Shown here: piece after piece, positions 16,038-23,031 of the stretch
How the letters are laid out: every line of letters begins with the position of its first letter
Position numbering within the stretch: the stretch's first letter is position 1
From: Scatosoma sp045533485
GTDB lineage: Bacteria > Bacillota > Clostridia > Christensenellales > Borkfalkiaceae
NCBI GenBank assembly: GCA_045533485.1
Contig: JAZSHX010000039.1
Span: 1 to 53,563 of the forward strand
Length of the DNA stretch: 53,563 bases
Reading direction: 5' to 3'
Made by a program: the position numbers and the translations under genes
Notes under the pieces: model-generated
What the model was told of the DNA's origin: nothing
Database searches by the model: none
Seen by the model: the letters and a program-made list of their open reading frames with translations, nothing else

Positions 16038-16236
16038 AGCTATAAGTTCGGTTGTGGCAACACAACAAGTTACATAGCTCATCATTTTCCCCCTTATCAT
16101 ATAGGTAGTCGCCTCAAAGCGTGAGTTTTGGGGTGATTATCTTTTCTTGGCACTTTACTCAACTGTTCATAAAAAACAACAACCGTTGGGTGTACACCGC
16201 AAATAAAACGGAGTGGCTTTCACCACTCCGCTTTAT
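16038..16236 (+). ncRNA. Candidate small RNA with C-rich unpaired segment
   Basis: Between a good promoter and a strong terminator lie about 195 nt without an ORF. Hairpin 1 is GTTGTG-GCAA-CACAAC (16051-16066), a GNRA-capped stem inside AGCTAT/ATAGCT. Hairpin 2 is a 13-bp stem, 16106-16118 with 16127-16139. Between them is unpaired TTTTCCCCCTTATC, which could base-pair with GGGGG-type ribosome sites. The 5' and 3' ends are not complementary to each other, so it does not fit 6S RNA, and it has no SRP, tmRNA or RNase P signature. It is best described as an unassigned trans-acting sRNA candidate. Confidence 0.5.
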
Positions 16237-16238
16237 TT
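16207..16238. terminator. Shared bidirectional terminator
   Basis: CGGAGTGG (16209-16216) and CCACTCCG (16223-16230) with A-rich and T-rich flanks. It ends the small-RNA candidate on the plus strand and the small lipoprotein gene on the reverse strand. Confidence 0.85.
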
Positions 16239-16250
16239 TCTCTTTGCCTA

Positions 16251-16619
16251 TTATTTTTCAAATACAATCGAGCCAAGCCCAACGTTGAGCGTCAACGCAC
16301 CGCCGTCGACCGTTGCTTCCCAAGTGACGCCTTCCACCGTAATGTCGATGGTGTTGTCTTTGCCTTCATCGTCTGCAGCCCACGTACCCGTGCCTTCCCA
16401 AGTGAAGCCGGCAACACTGATGGAAACGCTTGCTTCTTTGTTTGCTTTCAGCTGTACGTACGAAGGGGTTTCTTCGTTTTTAATATCCACGCTAAACGCT
16501 CCAAACTTATAGGACGTCGCTTCGTATTTGCCAGCCTGCAACAGCGCGCAGGACGCAAACGTCACCAACATCATAAGCGTTGCCAAAGCAACAACAAGCA
16601 TAGTTCTAAATTTTTTCAT
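16251..16619 (-). CDS. Small lipoprotein, unknown function
   Basis: A 122-residue exported protein. The signal peptide is MKKFRTMLVVALATLMMLVTFASC, with the lipobox Cys at 24, so the mature 99-residue protein should be lipid-anchored outside the membrane. The rest alternates hydrophobic and polar residues with GTGTWAADD and DITVEGVTWEATVDGG. This suggests a small beta-sandwich resembling lipocalin-like or DUF-type clostridial lipoproteins; I cannot name it. GGAGG lies 9-10 nt before the ATG. A consensus promoter lies upstream and a terminator immediately downstream, so it is a single-gene unit. Confidence 0.85.
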   Translation of the reverse strand: MKKFRTMLVVALATLMMLVTFASCALLQAGKYEATSYKFGAFSVDIKNEETPSYVQLKANKEASVSISVAGFTWEGTGTWAADDEGKDNTIDITVEGVTWEATVDGGALTLNVGLGSIVFEK

Positions 16620-16651
16620 ATAGGAAATCCTCCATATTTTTTTGTAGCTTT

Positions 16652-16680
16652 ATTATATCGTAAACTATACATTTTGTCAA
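16652..16680 (-). promoter_or_regulatory. Consensus promoter of the small lipoprotein gene
   Basis: TTGACA (16680-16675), 17 bp, TATAAT (16657-16652): a perfect consensus pair, predicting high expression. Confidence 0.8.
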
Positions 16681-16763
16681 TACCCTTTTGAAAAAATTTT
16701 CCGCCGTTTATAATTTTTTTATCAAAACCCCTTTGTTTATAAGCGATTGACACTTTTTACACG

Positions 16764-16790
16764 AATAAACCCCACCGAGCAGGTGGGGTG
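16764..16790. terminator. Terminator-like hairpin ending the micro-ORF transcript
   Basis: ACCCCACC (16769-16776) pairs with GGTGGGGT (16782-16789) around a GAGCA loop. T residues follow on both strands. On the reverse strand it closes the transcript that starts near 17458. Confidence 0.6.
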
Positions 16791-16894
16791 TTGTTTTCAT
16801 ATTTAGTTGTAAGGAGCAGTCGCTTCTTTTCTCCGCTTCTTTTTGAAACAATTTCCTTGCGGTTTGTTTTACCGCGCACTACCTTGCGGATACT

Positions 16895-16927
16895 TTATCT
16901 TTTTTGCTCCCATTTATACTGGTTCAT
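16895..16927 (-). CDS. Micro-ORF 5, 10 aa
   Basis: Encodes MNQYKWEQKR. The site AAAAAAGGAG lies 7-8 nt upstream, inside the end of micro-ORF 4. The stop of micro-ORF 4 is only 4 nt before this ATG, suggesting coupled translation. No known family. Confidence 0.35.
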   Translation of the reverse strand: MNQYKWEQKR

Positions 16928-16931
16928 TGGA

Positions 16932-16988
16932 TTAGTCTCCTTTTTTACCTTCTTTGTTAAAGTGCCGTCCATTAGGAAATTTTACCAT
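16932..16988 (-). CDS. Micro-ORF 4, 18 aa
   Basis: Encodes an 18-residue basic peptide, MVKFPNGRHFNKEGKKGD. AAAGGAGG lies about 8 nt before the ATG, one of the best ribosome sites in the region. It is the longest of the micro-ORFs and is rich in Lys, Asn and Gly. No known family. Confidence 0.4.
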   Translation of the reverse strand: MVKFPNGRHFNKEGKKGD

Positions 16989-17037
16989 TTCCGTGTACCT
17001 CCTTTAACTGTTTTTTTGGCTTTTCCGCCACCTTCTC

Positions 17038-17079
17038 TCAAATCGTTGGAGTGTCACTTTCCAAGGTATAAGCGTTCAT
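17038..17079 (-). CDS. Micro-ORF 3, 13 aa
   Basis: Encodes MNAYTLESDTPTI. GGAGG lies 8 nt before the ATG, an ideal spacing. Its composition is acidic and hydroxylated, unlike micro-ORF 4. Confidence 0.4.
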   Translation of the reverse strand: MNAYTLESDTPTI

Positions 17080-17272
17080 AGGATATACCTCCGTCCTTTT
17101 AAATTTCGTCTTGTCGCAGACGATTGCGCCTTGTCGGTTTTATTATCCCGTCGGATACTTCCCCTTTCGGAAACCGATTGTTTGCGTTCGTTTGCTTGCC
17201 GAGCGCCTACCGAAACTTCGTCAAATTTCCATTTGCCCCGTTCTCCACGCGCCTATCGGTTTTTTCTTTTGG

Positions 17273-17305
17273 TCAGGCACAAGCCCCCACTTCGTAAGGA
17301 ATCAT
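17273..17305 (-). CDS. Micro-ORF 2, 10 aa
   Basis: Encodes MIPYEVGACA. AAAAGGAGGG lies upstream, but with about 12 nt spacing, slightly long. A six-codon ORF (MQRKIS, start 17345) ends just before this ribosome site. Confidence 0.3.
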   Translation of the reverse strand: MIPYEVGACA

Positions 17306-17402
17306 CGCTTTTCGTACCCTCCTTTTAAGAGATTTTTCGTTGCATCCCTGCAACCCTTTTCGCCAAATTCCCTTTTGGCTATTTTATTTGTGCATCGGTT
17401 GT

Positions 17403-17432
17403 TTACTCCTTTTTTTTGTGAGATTGAAACAT
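17403..17432 (-). CDS. Micro-ORF 1, 9 aa
   Basis: Encodes MFQSHKKKE, the first start codon of the transcript, with AAAGGA about 11 nt upstream. Its last codons contain the AAGGAG that would serve a three-codon ORF (MHK, 17395-17384). Both could be leader peptides. Confidence 0.3.
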   Translation of the reverse strand: MFQSHKKKE

Positions 17433-17464
17433 TTTTTGTTTATTCCTTTCTCTTTTGTATCTTT

Positions 17465-17492
17465 ATTATAGCACAAATTTTTCATTTGTCAA
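17465..17492 (-). promoter_or_regulatory. Consensus promoter of the micro-ORF transcript
   Basis: TTGACA (17492-17487), 16 bp, TGC-TATAAT (17470-17465). Both hexamers match consensus and the -10 is extended, so this gene-free stretch should be strongly transcribed. Confidence 0.8.
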
Positions 17493-17550
17493 TAGGTTTT
17501 GCAAAAATTTTTTTAATTTTTTTGAAAATTTTTTTGTGTGGTAAAATATG

Positions 17551-17589
17551 AGTAAAAAATATACGACGCAAAACATAACCCTGCGCCGC
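17551..17589 (-). terminator. Terminator after the mreB-like gene
   Basis: On the reverse strand GCGGCGCAG (17589-17581) pairs over nine positions with TTGCGTCGT (17571-17563), followed by ATATTTTTTA. It insulates mreB from the micro-ORF promoter. Confidence 0.75.
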
Positions 17590-17626
17590 ATATTTATATA
17601 GGAAGATATAATTGTGTATACTGTAT

Positions 17627-18631
17627 TTATTCGACGTTTTTTGCAAACGCACGTAAAAGCTGTTTGTCCCTGAGCATATCGCCGCCGCCAAGCACTGTTG
17701 CGTATTGCGGTTCTTCGCACACGTGATAGCGCATATCCAAGCTCCGCCCGATATATTGCGGCAGGAAGGGGATATTCATTACGCCGCCCGATAAAAACAC
17801 GCCGTTTCTGTTGACGGTTGCCGCCACTTCCGCAGGCAGTTTTCGAAGCACTGCGCCTGCGTATTCCAAAATTTTATCCACGTACACGCGTATGCAGTCG
17901 GTGATATCCGACGCTTGCACGGACGCCGCCGCCGGTCTATAGGTTTCCACAGAGCTGCCTTCCGCCACGATCGTGCCGCGCGCGCTTACCGCCAGCGAGC
18001 CCACTTCGTTTTTGATGCGCTCCGCTGTCAACGCGCCGATGCGCAAGCCGTTGGTTTTTGCCACTCGGCTTAAAATGTTCGCGTCCATATTGTTGCCGCC
18101 GATACTCATAGAAAGCCCTGCGATAATTCCGTCCGCCGAAACCACCGCAACGTTGGTCACGCCGCCGCCTACGTCAATGCAAAACACGGGATCGGTATGC
18201 GTCAATACCAAATCCGCGCCCACCGCCGCCAAATACGGCTGCTCCACGAAAAACACCTTTTTTAAGCCGCATTCTTCCGTCAGCGCGATATAATCACCCA
18301 GCGTTCTGTCGCCGATACCGCAGGGAACGGAGAGCAAAATTTGCGCGCGGGAAAGCGCCGATTGCTTAATGCCGATACGTTTAAAAAATGCTTTCAGCAT
18401 TTCCGCCGCTAAACGCAAATCGACGATTTCACCTTCGTAAACGGGATACACAATGCTGGTATATTCCGCCGTTTTTCCCGTTAAATTTTTCGCGTCCTTG
18501 CCGATTGCTTTCACTTCGCCGCCACCGGAAACAGCCACGCAGGACGGTTCGGCAAGCACAATGCCGCTACTGGTGTCCGCGCGGTATATTTTCGTTATTG
18601 ACGAGCCCAAATCAATGGCAAGCTTCCACAT
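17627..18631 (-). CDS. mreB: MreB-like actin homolog
   Basis: A 334-residue actin-fold ATPase of the MreB/Mbl type that guides cell-wall synthesis on the inner membrane face. Phosphate-binding loops are AIDLGSSITKIY near residue 5 and CIDVGGGVTNVAVV near 148; the adenosine loop is FLSGGVMNIPFL near 270. The first loop reads DLGSSIT rather than the usual DLGTANT, and the protein stands apart from mreC and mreD, so it may be an Mbl/MreBH-like paralog. GGAG lies 7 nt before the ATG. It is downstream of maf, a gene often found next to mreBCD. Confidence 0.85.
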   Translation of the reverse strand: MWKLAIDLGSSITKIYRADTSSGIVLAEPSCVAVSGGGEVKAIGKDAKNLTGKTAEYTSIVYPVYEGEIVDLRLAAEMLKAFFKRIGIKQSALSRAQILLSVPCGIGDRTLGDYIALTEECGLKKVFFVEQPYLAAVGADLVLTHTDPVFCIDVGGGVTNVAVVSADGIIAGLSMSIGGNNMDANILSRVAKTNGLRIGALTAERIKNEVGSLAVSARGTIVAEGSSVETYRPAAASVQASDITDCIRVYVDKILEYAGAVLRKLPAEVAATVNRNGVFLSGGVMNIPFLPQYIGRSLDMRYHVCEEPQYATVLGGGDMLRDKQLLRAFAKNVE

Positions 18632-18699
18632 AATTTTCTCCTATTGATTGCGTACCTGCCCCCGTCGTTTTAACGAAAACAGGCGTTTTTTTGCGTTGT

Positions 18700-19272
18700 T
18701 TACTGCTTTTCTATTTCTTCAATCATTTCCCTGACCAGCTCTTGCGGCAGCCCCACGACGTTGGAAAAACTGCCTTGGATAGACGCTACCAAACCGCCGT
18801 CTTGAATACCGTACGCGCCTGCTTTATCCATCGGCGAGCCGCTTTTTACGTACGCTTTGATTTGTTCGTCCGTCAAGTTTTCAAAAACCACCTTGGTACA
18901 ATCCGCCGCCAAATGCGTGGTTACGCCGTCCTTTTTGGGGTAAACGATGCAAACGCCCGTAAATACTTCGTGCGTGTTGCCCGAAAGCAGTTTGAGCATA
19001 CGCACGGCGTCCTTTTCGTCTTTGGGTTTGCCTAAAATTTCCCCTTGGAACGCCACCACGGTGTCCGCGCCCAGCACGGCTTTGCCCTGCGCCCTATCCA
19101 GCGAAGCCACTTCCGCCGCCTTTTGCGCGGCAAGCGCCACGACGATGCGTTCGGGTGAAGCTTCTCCGTGCGCGTCTTCTTCCCCTACGGCAGGGATAAT
19201 TTCAAATTTTCCTACAATTTCGCCAAAAAGCTCCTTTCTTCGGGGCGATTGACTTGCTAAAATCCATTCCAT
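18700..19272 (-). CDS. maf: Maf-like nucleotide pyrophosphatase
   Basis: A 190-residue house-cleaning enzyme hydrolysing non-canonical or (d)TTP/UTP nucleotides; overproduction in Bacillus blocks septation. Motifs are ILASQSPRRKELF at the N-terminus, GADTVVAFQGEILGKP near residue 68 and GSPMDKAGAYGIQ near 147. The start at 19272 is by homology. No good ribosome site precedes it, and a TTG 30 bases upstream is an alternative. It lies between ppx and mreB on the same strand. Confidence 0.93.
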   Translation of the reverse strand: MEWILASQSPRRKELFGEIVGKFEIIPAVGEEDAHGEASPERIVVALAAQKAAEVASLDRAQGKAVLGADTVVAFQGEILGKPKDEKDAVRMLKLLSGNTHEVFTGVCIVYPKKDGVTTHLAADCTKVVFENLTDEQIKAYVKSGSPMDKAGAYGIQDGGLVASIQGSFSNVVGLPQELVREMIEEIEKQ

Positions 19273-19334
19273 ATTTTCATAAAGCAAACCGCCCGTCCGC
19301 AAAAGGGGAAGAGCGGCTTGTACCTACGTTTTGT

Positions 19335-20846
19335 TTATAAAATTTCTAAATTTTTTCTAAACGCGCGCTTAAATTCGGGGTTCGCCGTTTCCGCGTCGCG
19401 AAGCTCCAGCGCCGCGTCGCCTGCAAGCTCGGTTTTCATGATTACCGAATCGCCCAAAACGTCGCAGTTTAAGCCCGTGACCATGCTGCAATGCGTTCTA
19501 TCTAAGCTTTCCGCGATACGCAACAGCACGCCAAGCTTTTTCACCGCGTCCAAATCTTCTTCCAAAACGACGTCTTTGTATTTTTGCCAGTCGATAAGCG
19601 AAACGTCTTCGCCGTTGTGACAGCCTGCCACAAACGCCGCCAGCACGATTTCTCTATGCGTAGCGCCGTAGATGGGCGAGCTGAGCGTCATATAACAGCT
19701 GTGTTTTGCGTGGCGATAGTACCCGACGCGTTTGCCTACGTCGTGCATAAGCGCCGCAATTTTCAACACTTTCAAGTATTGACGGGGGAACTTGTGCAAT
19801 ACGCGCAGCTGTTTGAAAAGCTGTACGGACAGGAACATTACGTGTTCTACGTGCTTGATATCGCAACCGGCGTATTTCGCCAAACGTTCCAAGCTGTACG
19901 AAAGCACGTCGGAAATGGGTTTTTCCTGCGTTAAGGGAAGCGCTTGGTTGATCATAAGCCCTTCTCTAAGCCCACACGCGCCGATGATAAAGGATTTTTG
20001 CCCTACGTATTCCATAAACGATTTGATAATCGCCGTTGCCGCAGGCATAATGTCCGCGCGCTTGGGGGAAAGCCCTTTGATTTTCTTGCGCTTGTCCACG
20101 TCCAAGCAGCGAATCATACTGTAAATGCCCAGCAAATCTTCTTCCGCAATACGGTAGTTATGAGGCGTATCCAAGGGATACTTGCGCACCAAACGGTTGA
20201 TTTTGAAAAGGTTTCTAAACGAACCGCCCACACCTATCATTTGCACTTCGGGGTCAAGCTCACTAAGCCAAGGCAGCTTTTTAAGCTGTTCGGTGAAAAA
20301 TTCTTCCACGTGCTTGGTCGCTTCTTCGGGCGATGCGTCGTTTTTAAATAAATCGGTAAGCGTAACCGCACCAAAGGGCAGGTTTGCATACCCAAGCAAA
20401 TTGCGGCGATTGTAATAAATAATTTTCGTGCTGCCGCCGCCGATTTCCAAAATTAAGCCCTTGGGGATATCCATAGAGTTGATAACGCCGCGATACACGA
20501 GCATCGCTTCTTCTTCTTCCGAAAGCACGCGAATGGTGATGTTGCACGTCACTTGAATTTCGTCCAAGAACGAACGCTGATTTTTCGCGCGTCTAACCGC
20601 CGCCGTACCTACCGCAATAATGCGTTCTACGTTCGACGCGTCGCAAAGACGCTTGAACATTTTCAGCGTTTTGATGGTTTCTGCAATACGTTGCGGCTTC
20701 AAGAACCCGTCACGGTCCATATCCTGTCCCAAACGAACGCTTTCTTTGAGTTCGTCTACGACCATGTAATGCCCTTCCGTGAACATGTCCACAATCACAA
20801 GTCTTGCAGTGTTTGAGCCCAAATCGATAATACCTATTCTTTCCAC
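19335..20846 (-). CDS. Ppx/GppA phosphatase with C-terminal HD domain
   Basis: A 503-residue exopolyphosphatase/pppGpp-phosphatase family enzyme. The ASKHA-type N-terminal domain has IDLGSNTARLVI (residues 7-18), VGTAAVRRAKN near 78 and the phosphate loop EIGGGSTKI near 132. A C-terminal HD domain carries ALMHDVGKRVGYYRHAKHS near residue 365. Polyphosphate or the alarmone pppGpp are the candidate substrates; the sequence does not decide. The gene has its own promoter and probably leads maf and mreB in one transcript. Confidence 0.92.
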   Translation of the reverse strand: MERIGIIDLGSNTARLVIVDMFTEGHYMVVDELKESVRLGQDMDRDGFLKPQRIAETIKTLKMFKRLCDASNVERIIAVGTAAVRRAKNQRSFLDEIQVTCNITIRVLSEEEEAMLVYRGVINSMDIPKGLILEIGGGSTKIIYYNRRNLLGYANLPFGAVTLTDLFKNDASPEEATKHVEEFFTEQLKKLPWLSELDPEVQMIGVGGSFRNLFKINRLVRKYPLDTPHNYRIAEEDLLGIYSMIRCLDVDKRKKIKGLSPKRADIMPAATAIIKSFMEYVGQKSFIIGACGLREGLMINQALPLTQEKPISDVLSYSLERLAKYAGCDIKHVEHVMFLSVQLFKQLRVLHKFPRQYLKVLKIAALMHDVGKRVGYYRHAKHSCYMTLSSPIYGATHREIVLAAFVAGCHNGEDVSLIDWQKYKDVVLEEDLDAVKKLGVLLRIAESLDRTHCSMVTGLNCDVLGDSVIMKTELAGDAALELRDAETANPEFKRAFRKNLEIL

Positions 20847-20954
20847 TTTACTTCCTTTCTCCTGTCGGCAAACTGCCGAACTTCCTATATGTATTTGTTT
20901 TGATTTTTTTCTCTCTTTTTTCCCTGTTTACTTATCCGTATACATTTTTCCCAT

Positions 20955-20983
20955 AGTTTATCATAAAATTTGCGTTTTGTAAA
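20955..20983 (-). promoter_or_regulatory. Promoter of the ppx gene
   Basis: TTTACA (20983-20978), 17 bp, TAAACT (20960-20955). Leader of about 100 nt with AAAGGAAG before the ATG. Confidence 0.6.
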
Positions 20984-21066
20984 TACCCTTTTTGATTTTT
21001 TTTGCGATTTTTTCAAAAATTTTTTAATTTTTCCAAAAAACGACAGCTTTTCAAAGTATTTTTGCG

Positions 21067-21156
21067 CCCGTGCAACGAGAGCGATGCCGTAGGATTGTGC
21101 ACAGGGAGCGTACATAGACGTACGTGACCAAGCACCCGTGCGACGGGAGCGACGCC
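21067..21156 (+). repeat. Degenerate copy D and internal 22-nt direct repeats
   Basis: CCCGTGCAACGAGAGCGATGCC (21067-21088; 22 nt, only its ends matter here) recurs at 21135-21156 with three substitutions. Between them, 21092-21135 is a 44-nt block repeated with one substitution at 21239-21282 inside element copy C. The block contains the hairpin GCGTAC/GTACGT. It shows the interior of the structured element but not the closing stems, so it looks like a partial or diverged copy. Confidence 0.6.
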
Positions 21157-21200
21157 TTTCTATCTTTTACGGTGGCTTAGATGACACCCCGTCGTAACCG

Positions 21201-21325
21201 TTTGGCGTAGGAAAATACAAGCAAGACAAGAAGCGCGCGGATTGTGCGCAGGGAGCGTACATAGACGTACGTGACCAAGCACAAACGTAAACGCGACGCA
21301 GTATTGCTTGTATTTTATAGCCAAA
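21201..21325 (+). ncRNA. Structured element, copy C
   Basis: Outer stem TTTGGC (21201-21206) with GCCAAA (21320-21325). Inner stem AAAATACAAGCAA (21212-21224) with TTGCTTGTATTTT (21304-21316), a perfect 13 bp. The interior has GACAAG, then GTGC/GCAC and GCGTAC/GTACGT stems and GCGACG, as in copies A and B. Compared with A and B the outer stem has swapped G and C on both sides, a compensatory change. Unlike A and B it is not upstream of a plus-strand gene; it sits after the HAD phosphatase gene. Confidence 0.55.
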
Positions 21326-21357
21326 AAAAAGAAGTGGTTGCTTAAAGCAAACACTTC
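21323..21357 (-). terminator. Terminator overlapping the end of the HAD gene
   Basis: On the reverse strand GAAGTG-TTTGCTT pairs with AAGC-AACCACTTC and is followed by T8. The left arm is inside the last codons and the stop codon lies in the apex, so termination and coding sequence share bases. Confidence 0.75.
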
Positions 21358-21992
21358 GTCATATCGTCTATATTTTGCCACTGATAGGTGGGCGCACAGC
21401 GCTCAATTTCACCGTCTTCCGCATAGCCCACGTGGATAAGCGCACAGTCGATACCCACCGCTTTCGCGCCGTCGTAATCGTGAAATCTATCGCCTATCAT
21501 CAGCGTTCTTTCCTTGCTTGCGCCAAGCTGTTTGATTGCTTCCACGATAACGTCCGCTTTGGTAGGCAAGCTTCCGTCTAAACCGCACCCGACGATTTTA
21601 TCAAAGTACTTCTCGATTTGCAAGCGCTTTGCAATTTGGTTGGCAAATTTTTGCGGTTTGGACGTTGCCATAGCCAAGCTATACCCTGCCTTTTGCAAGG
21701 CTTCCAGCGCCTGTTTTATACCGGGGATGAGTTCGTTTTCATTGACGCCCGTCACCGCGTAATGCTTGCGGTAAATCGCCGTTGCCTGCTCCGCGCGCTC
21801 CGTAGGTAAACCGAAAAGAAATTCAAAGGTGTATTCCAAGGGCGGCCCTACCATTTTACGCAAAAACTCTTCCGTGTACGGGAAAGGTTCGCCCAGCTCT
21901 TGCATAGCAAGCCGCGCACAGGAAAATATCCCCGGGTGGGAAAAAATAATCGTTCCGTCTAAATCAAATAAAAGCCATTTATACTTTTTCAT
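21342..21992 (-). CDS. HAD-superfamily phosphatase (Gph/PpaX-like)
   Basis: A 216-residue class IA HAD hydrolase. Motif I is LLFDLDGTII (nucleophile D10, acid/base D12). The helical cap follows (residues 18-80). Motif II is AMATSKPQ near 108, and motif IV is MIGDRFHDYDGAKAVGI near 165. Relatives dephosphorylate phosphoglycolate or pyrophosphate; the substrate here is open. The start ATG is 7 nt after a TATAAT box with no Shine-Dalgarno site, so the mRNA is predicted leaderless. Confidence 0.9.
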   Translation of the reverse strand: MKKYKWLLFDLDGTIIFSHPGIFSCARLAMQELGEPFPYTEEFLRKMVGPPLEYTFEFLFGLPTERAEQATAIYRKHYAVTGVNENELIPGIKQALEALQKAGYSLAMATSKPQKFANQIAKRLQIEKYFDKIVGCGLDGSLPTKADVIVEAIKQLGASKERTLMIGDRFHDYDGAKAVGIDCALIHVGYAEDGEIERCAPTYQWQNIDDMTKCLL

Positions 21993-21999
21993 AGCTTTT

Positions 22000-22028
22000 A
22001 TTATACCTGCTTTTTATCAAGAATGCAA
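22000..22028 (-). promoter_or_regulatory. Promoter abutting the HAD phosphatase ATG (leaderless)
   Basis: TTGCAT (22028-22023), 17 bp, TATAAT (22005-22000), then seven bases to the ATG at 21992. Confidence 0.65.
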
Positions 22029-22032
22029 GCGT

Positions 22033-22401
22033 TTACGCCTTGGCTTTCGATTGATTGTAAAAAGTAAAAAACGATAATCCGATCAAAAACGCACCGAACG
22101 CCTTTTTGAGTAAATCGGGCGGTAAAACGGACGCAAACCACGCGCCGAAAAAGGATACGGTAAGCGCAGGCGCTATCACCCAAAAAATACCCTGCGTTTG
22201 TAGCAGCTGATTGTCCGCGTGTTTTTTGAGCGCGCCTATGCTCATAGGCAAAAAGGAAAACAGGTTGGCGCACTGCGCGATTTTTTGTTCAACGCCCCCA
22301 ACCAGCACCAAAAGCGGTATCGTGACAGTGCCGCCGCCCATACCCATACCGGCAGGAATACCGCCGATAAAGCCCAAAACCAAATACAGATAAAATTGCA
22401 T
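22033..22401 (-). CDS. Half-size TauE/SafE-type permease, second gene
   Basis: A 122-residue membrane protein covering one four-helix half of the TauE/SafE anion exporter fold. It begins LGFIGGIPAGMGMGGGTVTIPLLV, with the glycine-rich first helix repeated in each half of full-length members, and ends in a short basic tail. GGGGGAG lies directly upstream of the ATG. The partner half is encoded 10 bp upstream. The two probably form a heterodimer equal to one full transporter, exporting sulfite, sulfoacetate or another small anion (inference). Confidence 0.85.
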   Translation of the reverse strand: MQFYLYLVLGFIGGIPAGMGMGGGTVTIPLLVLVGGVEQKIAQCANLFSFLPMSIGALKKHADNQLLQTQGIFWVIAPALTVSFFGAWFASVLPPDLLKKAFGAFLIGLSFFTFYNQSKAKA

Positions 22402-22411
22402 AGCTCCCCCT

Positions 22412-22786
22412 TTATTTTCCTGCGAAAAAGAATAAAAACGCTCCTGCCAAAAATTGCAGGCAAGCAAAGATAATATTGACGGTTTTTACCTTCAATTTTC
22501 CCAAAAGCTGCGCCCCGACTATGCCCCCTGCCGTTACGCCGATTGCCGTGGGGATAAGCACCTGCGCCTGATAAAAACCGCGAACCGCATACAAGATAAA
22601 GGAAAATAAAGAAATGGGCAAAATGACCAAAATCGCCGTGGCGTGCGCGCGCTTTTCCTGCATACCGCCTGCCACGAACAAGGGCACGGCAAGCATACCG
22701 CCGCCACCGCCAAATACGCTGTTGGCAAGCCCGATCAATCCCCCGACCGCCGCTTTGCGCAGGGGTAACGCCGTCGTTTTTCGCAT
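22412..22786 (-). CDS. Half-size TauE/SafE-type permease, first gene
   Basis: A 124-residue four-helix protein with AAVGGLIGLANSVFGGGGGMLAVPL at its start (A12 to L36) and a C-terminal helix ending in LFFFAGK. It has a GGAG site 9 nt before the ATG. The reading frame ends in a normal stop, and the downstream half restarts with its own ribosome site. The pair is therefore a natural split, not one gene broken by a frameshift. Confidence 0.85.
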   Translation of the reverse strand: MRKTTALPLRKAAVGGLIGLANSVFGGGGGMLAVPLFVAGGMQEKRAHATAILVILPISLFSFILYAVRGFYQAQVLIPTAIGVTAGGIVGAQLLGKLKVKTVNIIFACLQFLAGAFLFFFAGK

Positions 22787-22910
22787 ATTTTCTTGCTCCT
22801 TTATGGAAAAGTTTTCCTGATTTTTCCGCTCTTTTTCTTTCCACGCCCATATTTTGCGTAATTTTTTTAGAAAATATAAAACTTTTTCCTGCTTTTGCAG
22901 GCATAAACGC

Positions 22911-22939
22911 TTGCTTATCTTGCAATTTTGTATTAAAAT
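22911..22939 (+). promoter_or_regulatory. Promoter of the large surface lipoprotein gene
   Basis: TTGCTT (22911-22916), 17 bp, TAAAAT (22934-22939). The predicted leader is about 255 nt and contains structured element copy B. Confidence 0.55.
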
Positions 22940-23031
22940 AATATAGCATGGTATTTTATATAGTCGCGTGCGTATAAAGTAACGTGTAGCTTACAGCGAT
23001 TGAGCGGAGAATAATTGATTAGCGGTTTGCG

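Larger units (their letters stand above)
16764..17458 (-). other. Promoter-to-terminator transcript without a normal gene
   Basis: A stretch of about 1 kb between the lipoprotein gene and mreB has no ORF of ordinary size. It is nevertheless framed as a transcription unit by a consensus promoter (17492-17465) and a hairpin (16764-16790). Within it are at least five micro-ORFs, most with a GGAG-type site, listed separately. There are also several good hairpins: GTTGCA/TGCAAC near 17341-17356, GCCAAA/TTTGGC near 17363-17380, CGTCT/AGACG near 17107-17122 and GCGGT/ACCGC near 16858-16875. It may be a polycistronic microprotein mRNA or a large structured non-coding RNA. The sequence does not decide between them. 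Confidence 0.5.

Noticed and set aside
16038..16236. Identification of the small RNA as 6S, SRP, tmRNA or RNase P RNA
   Set aside because: The ends do not pair as in 6S, and none of the signature strings of the other RNAs is present.
22033..22786. The two TauE-like genes as one gene broken by a frameshift
   Set aside because: Each half has its own ATG and ribosome site with a 10-bp gap, and both begin with the same glycine-rich helix.
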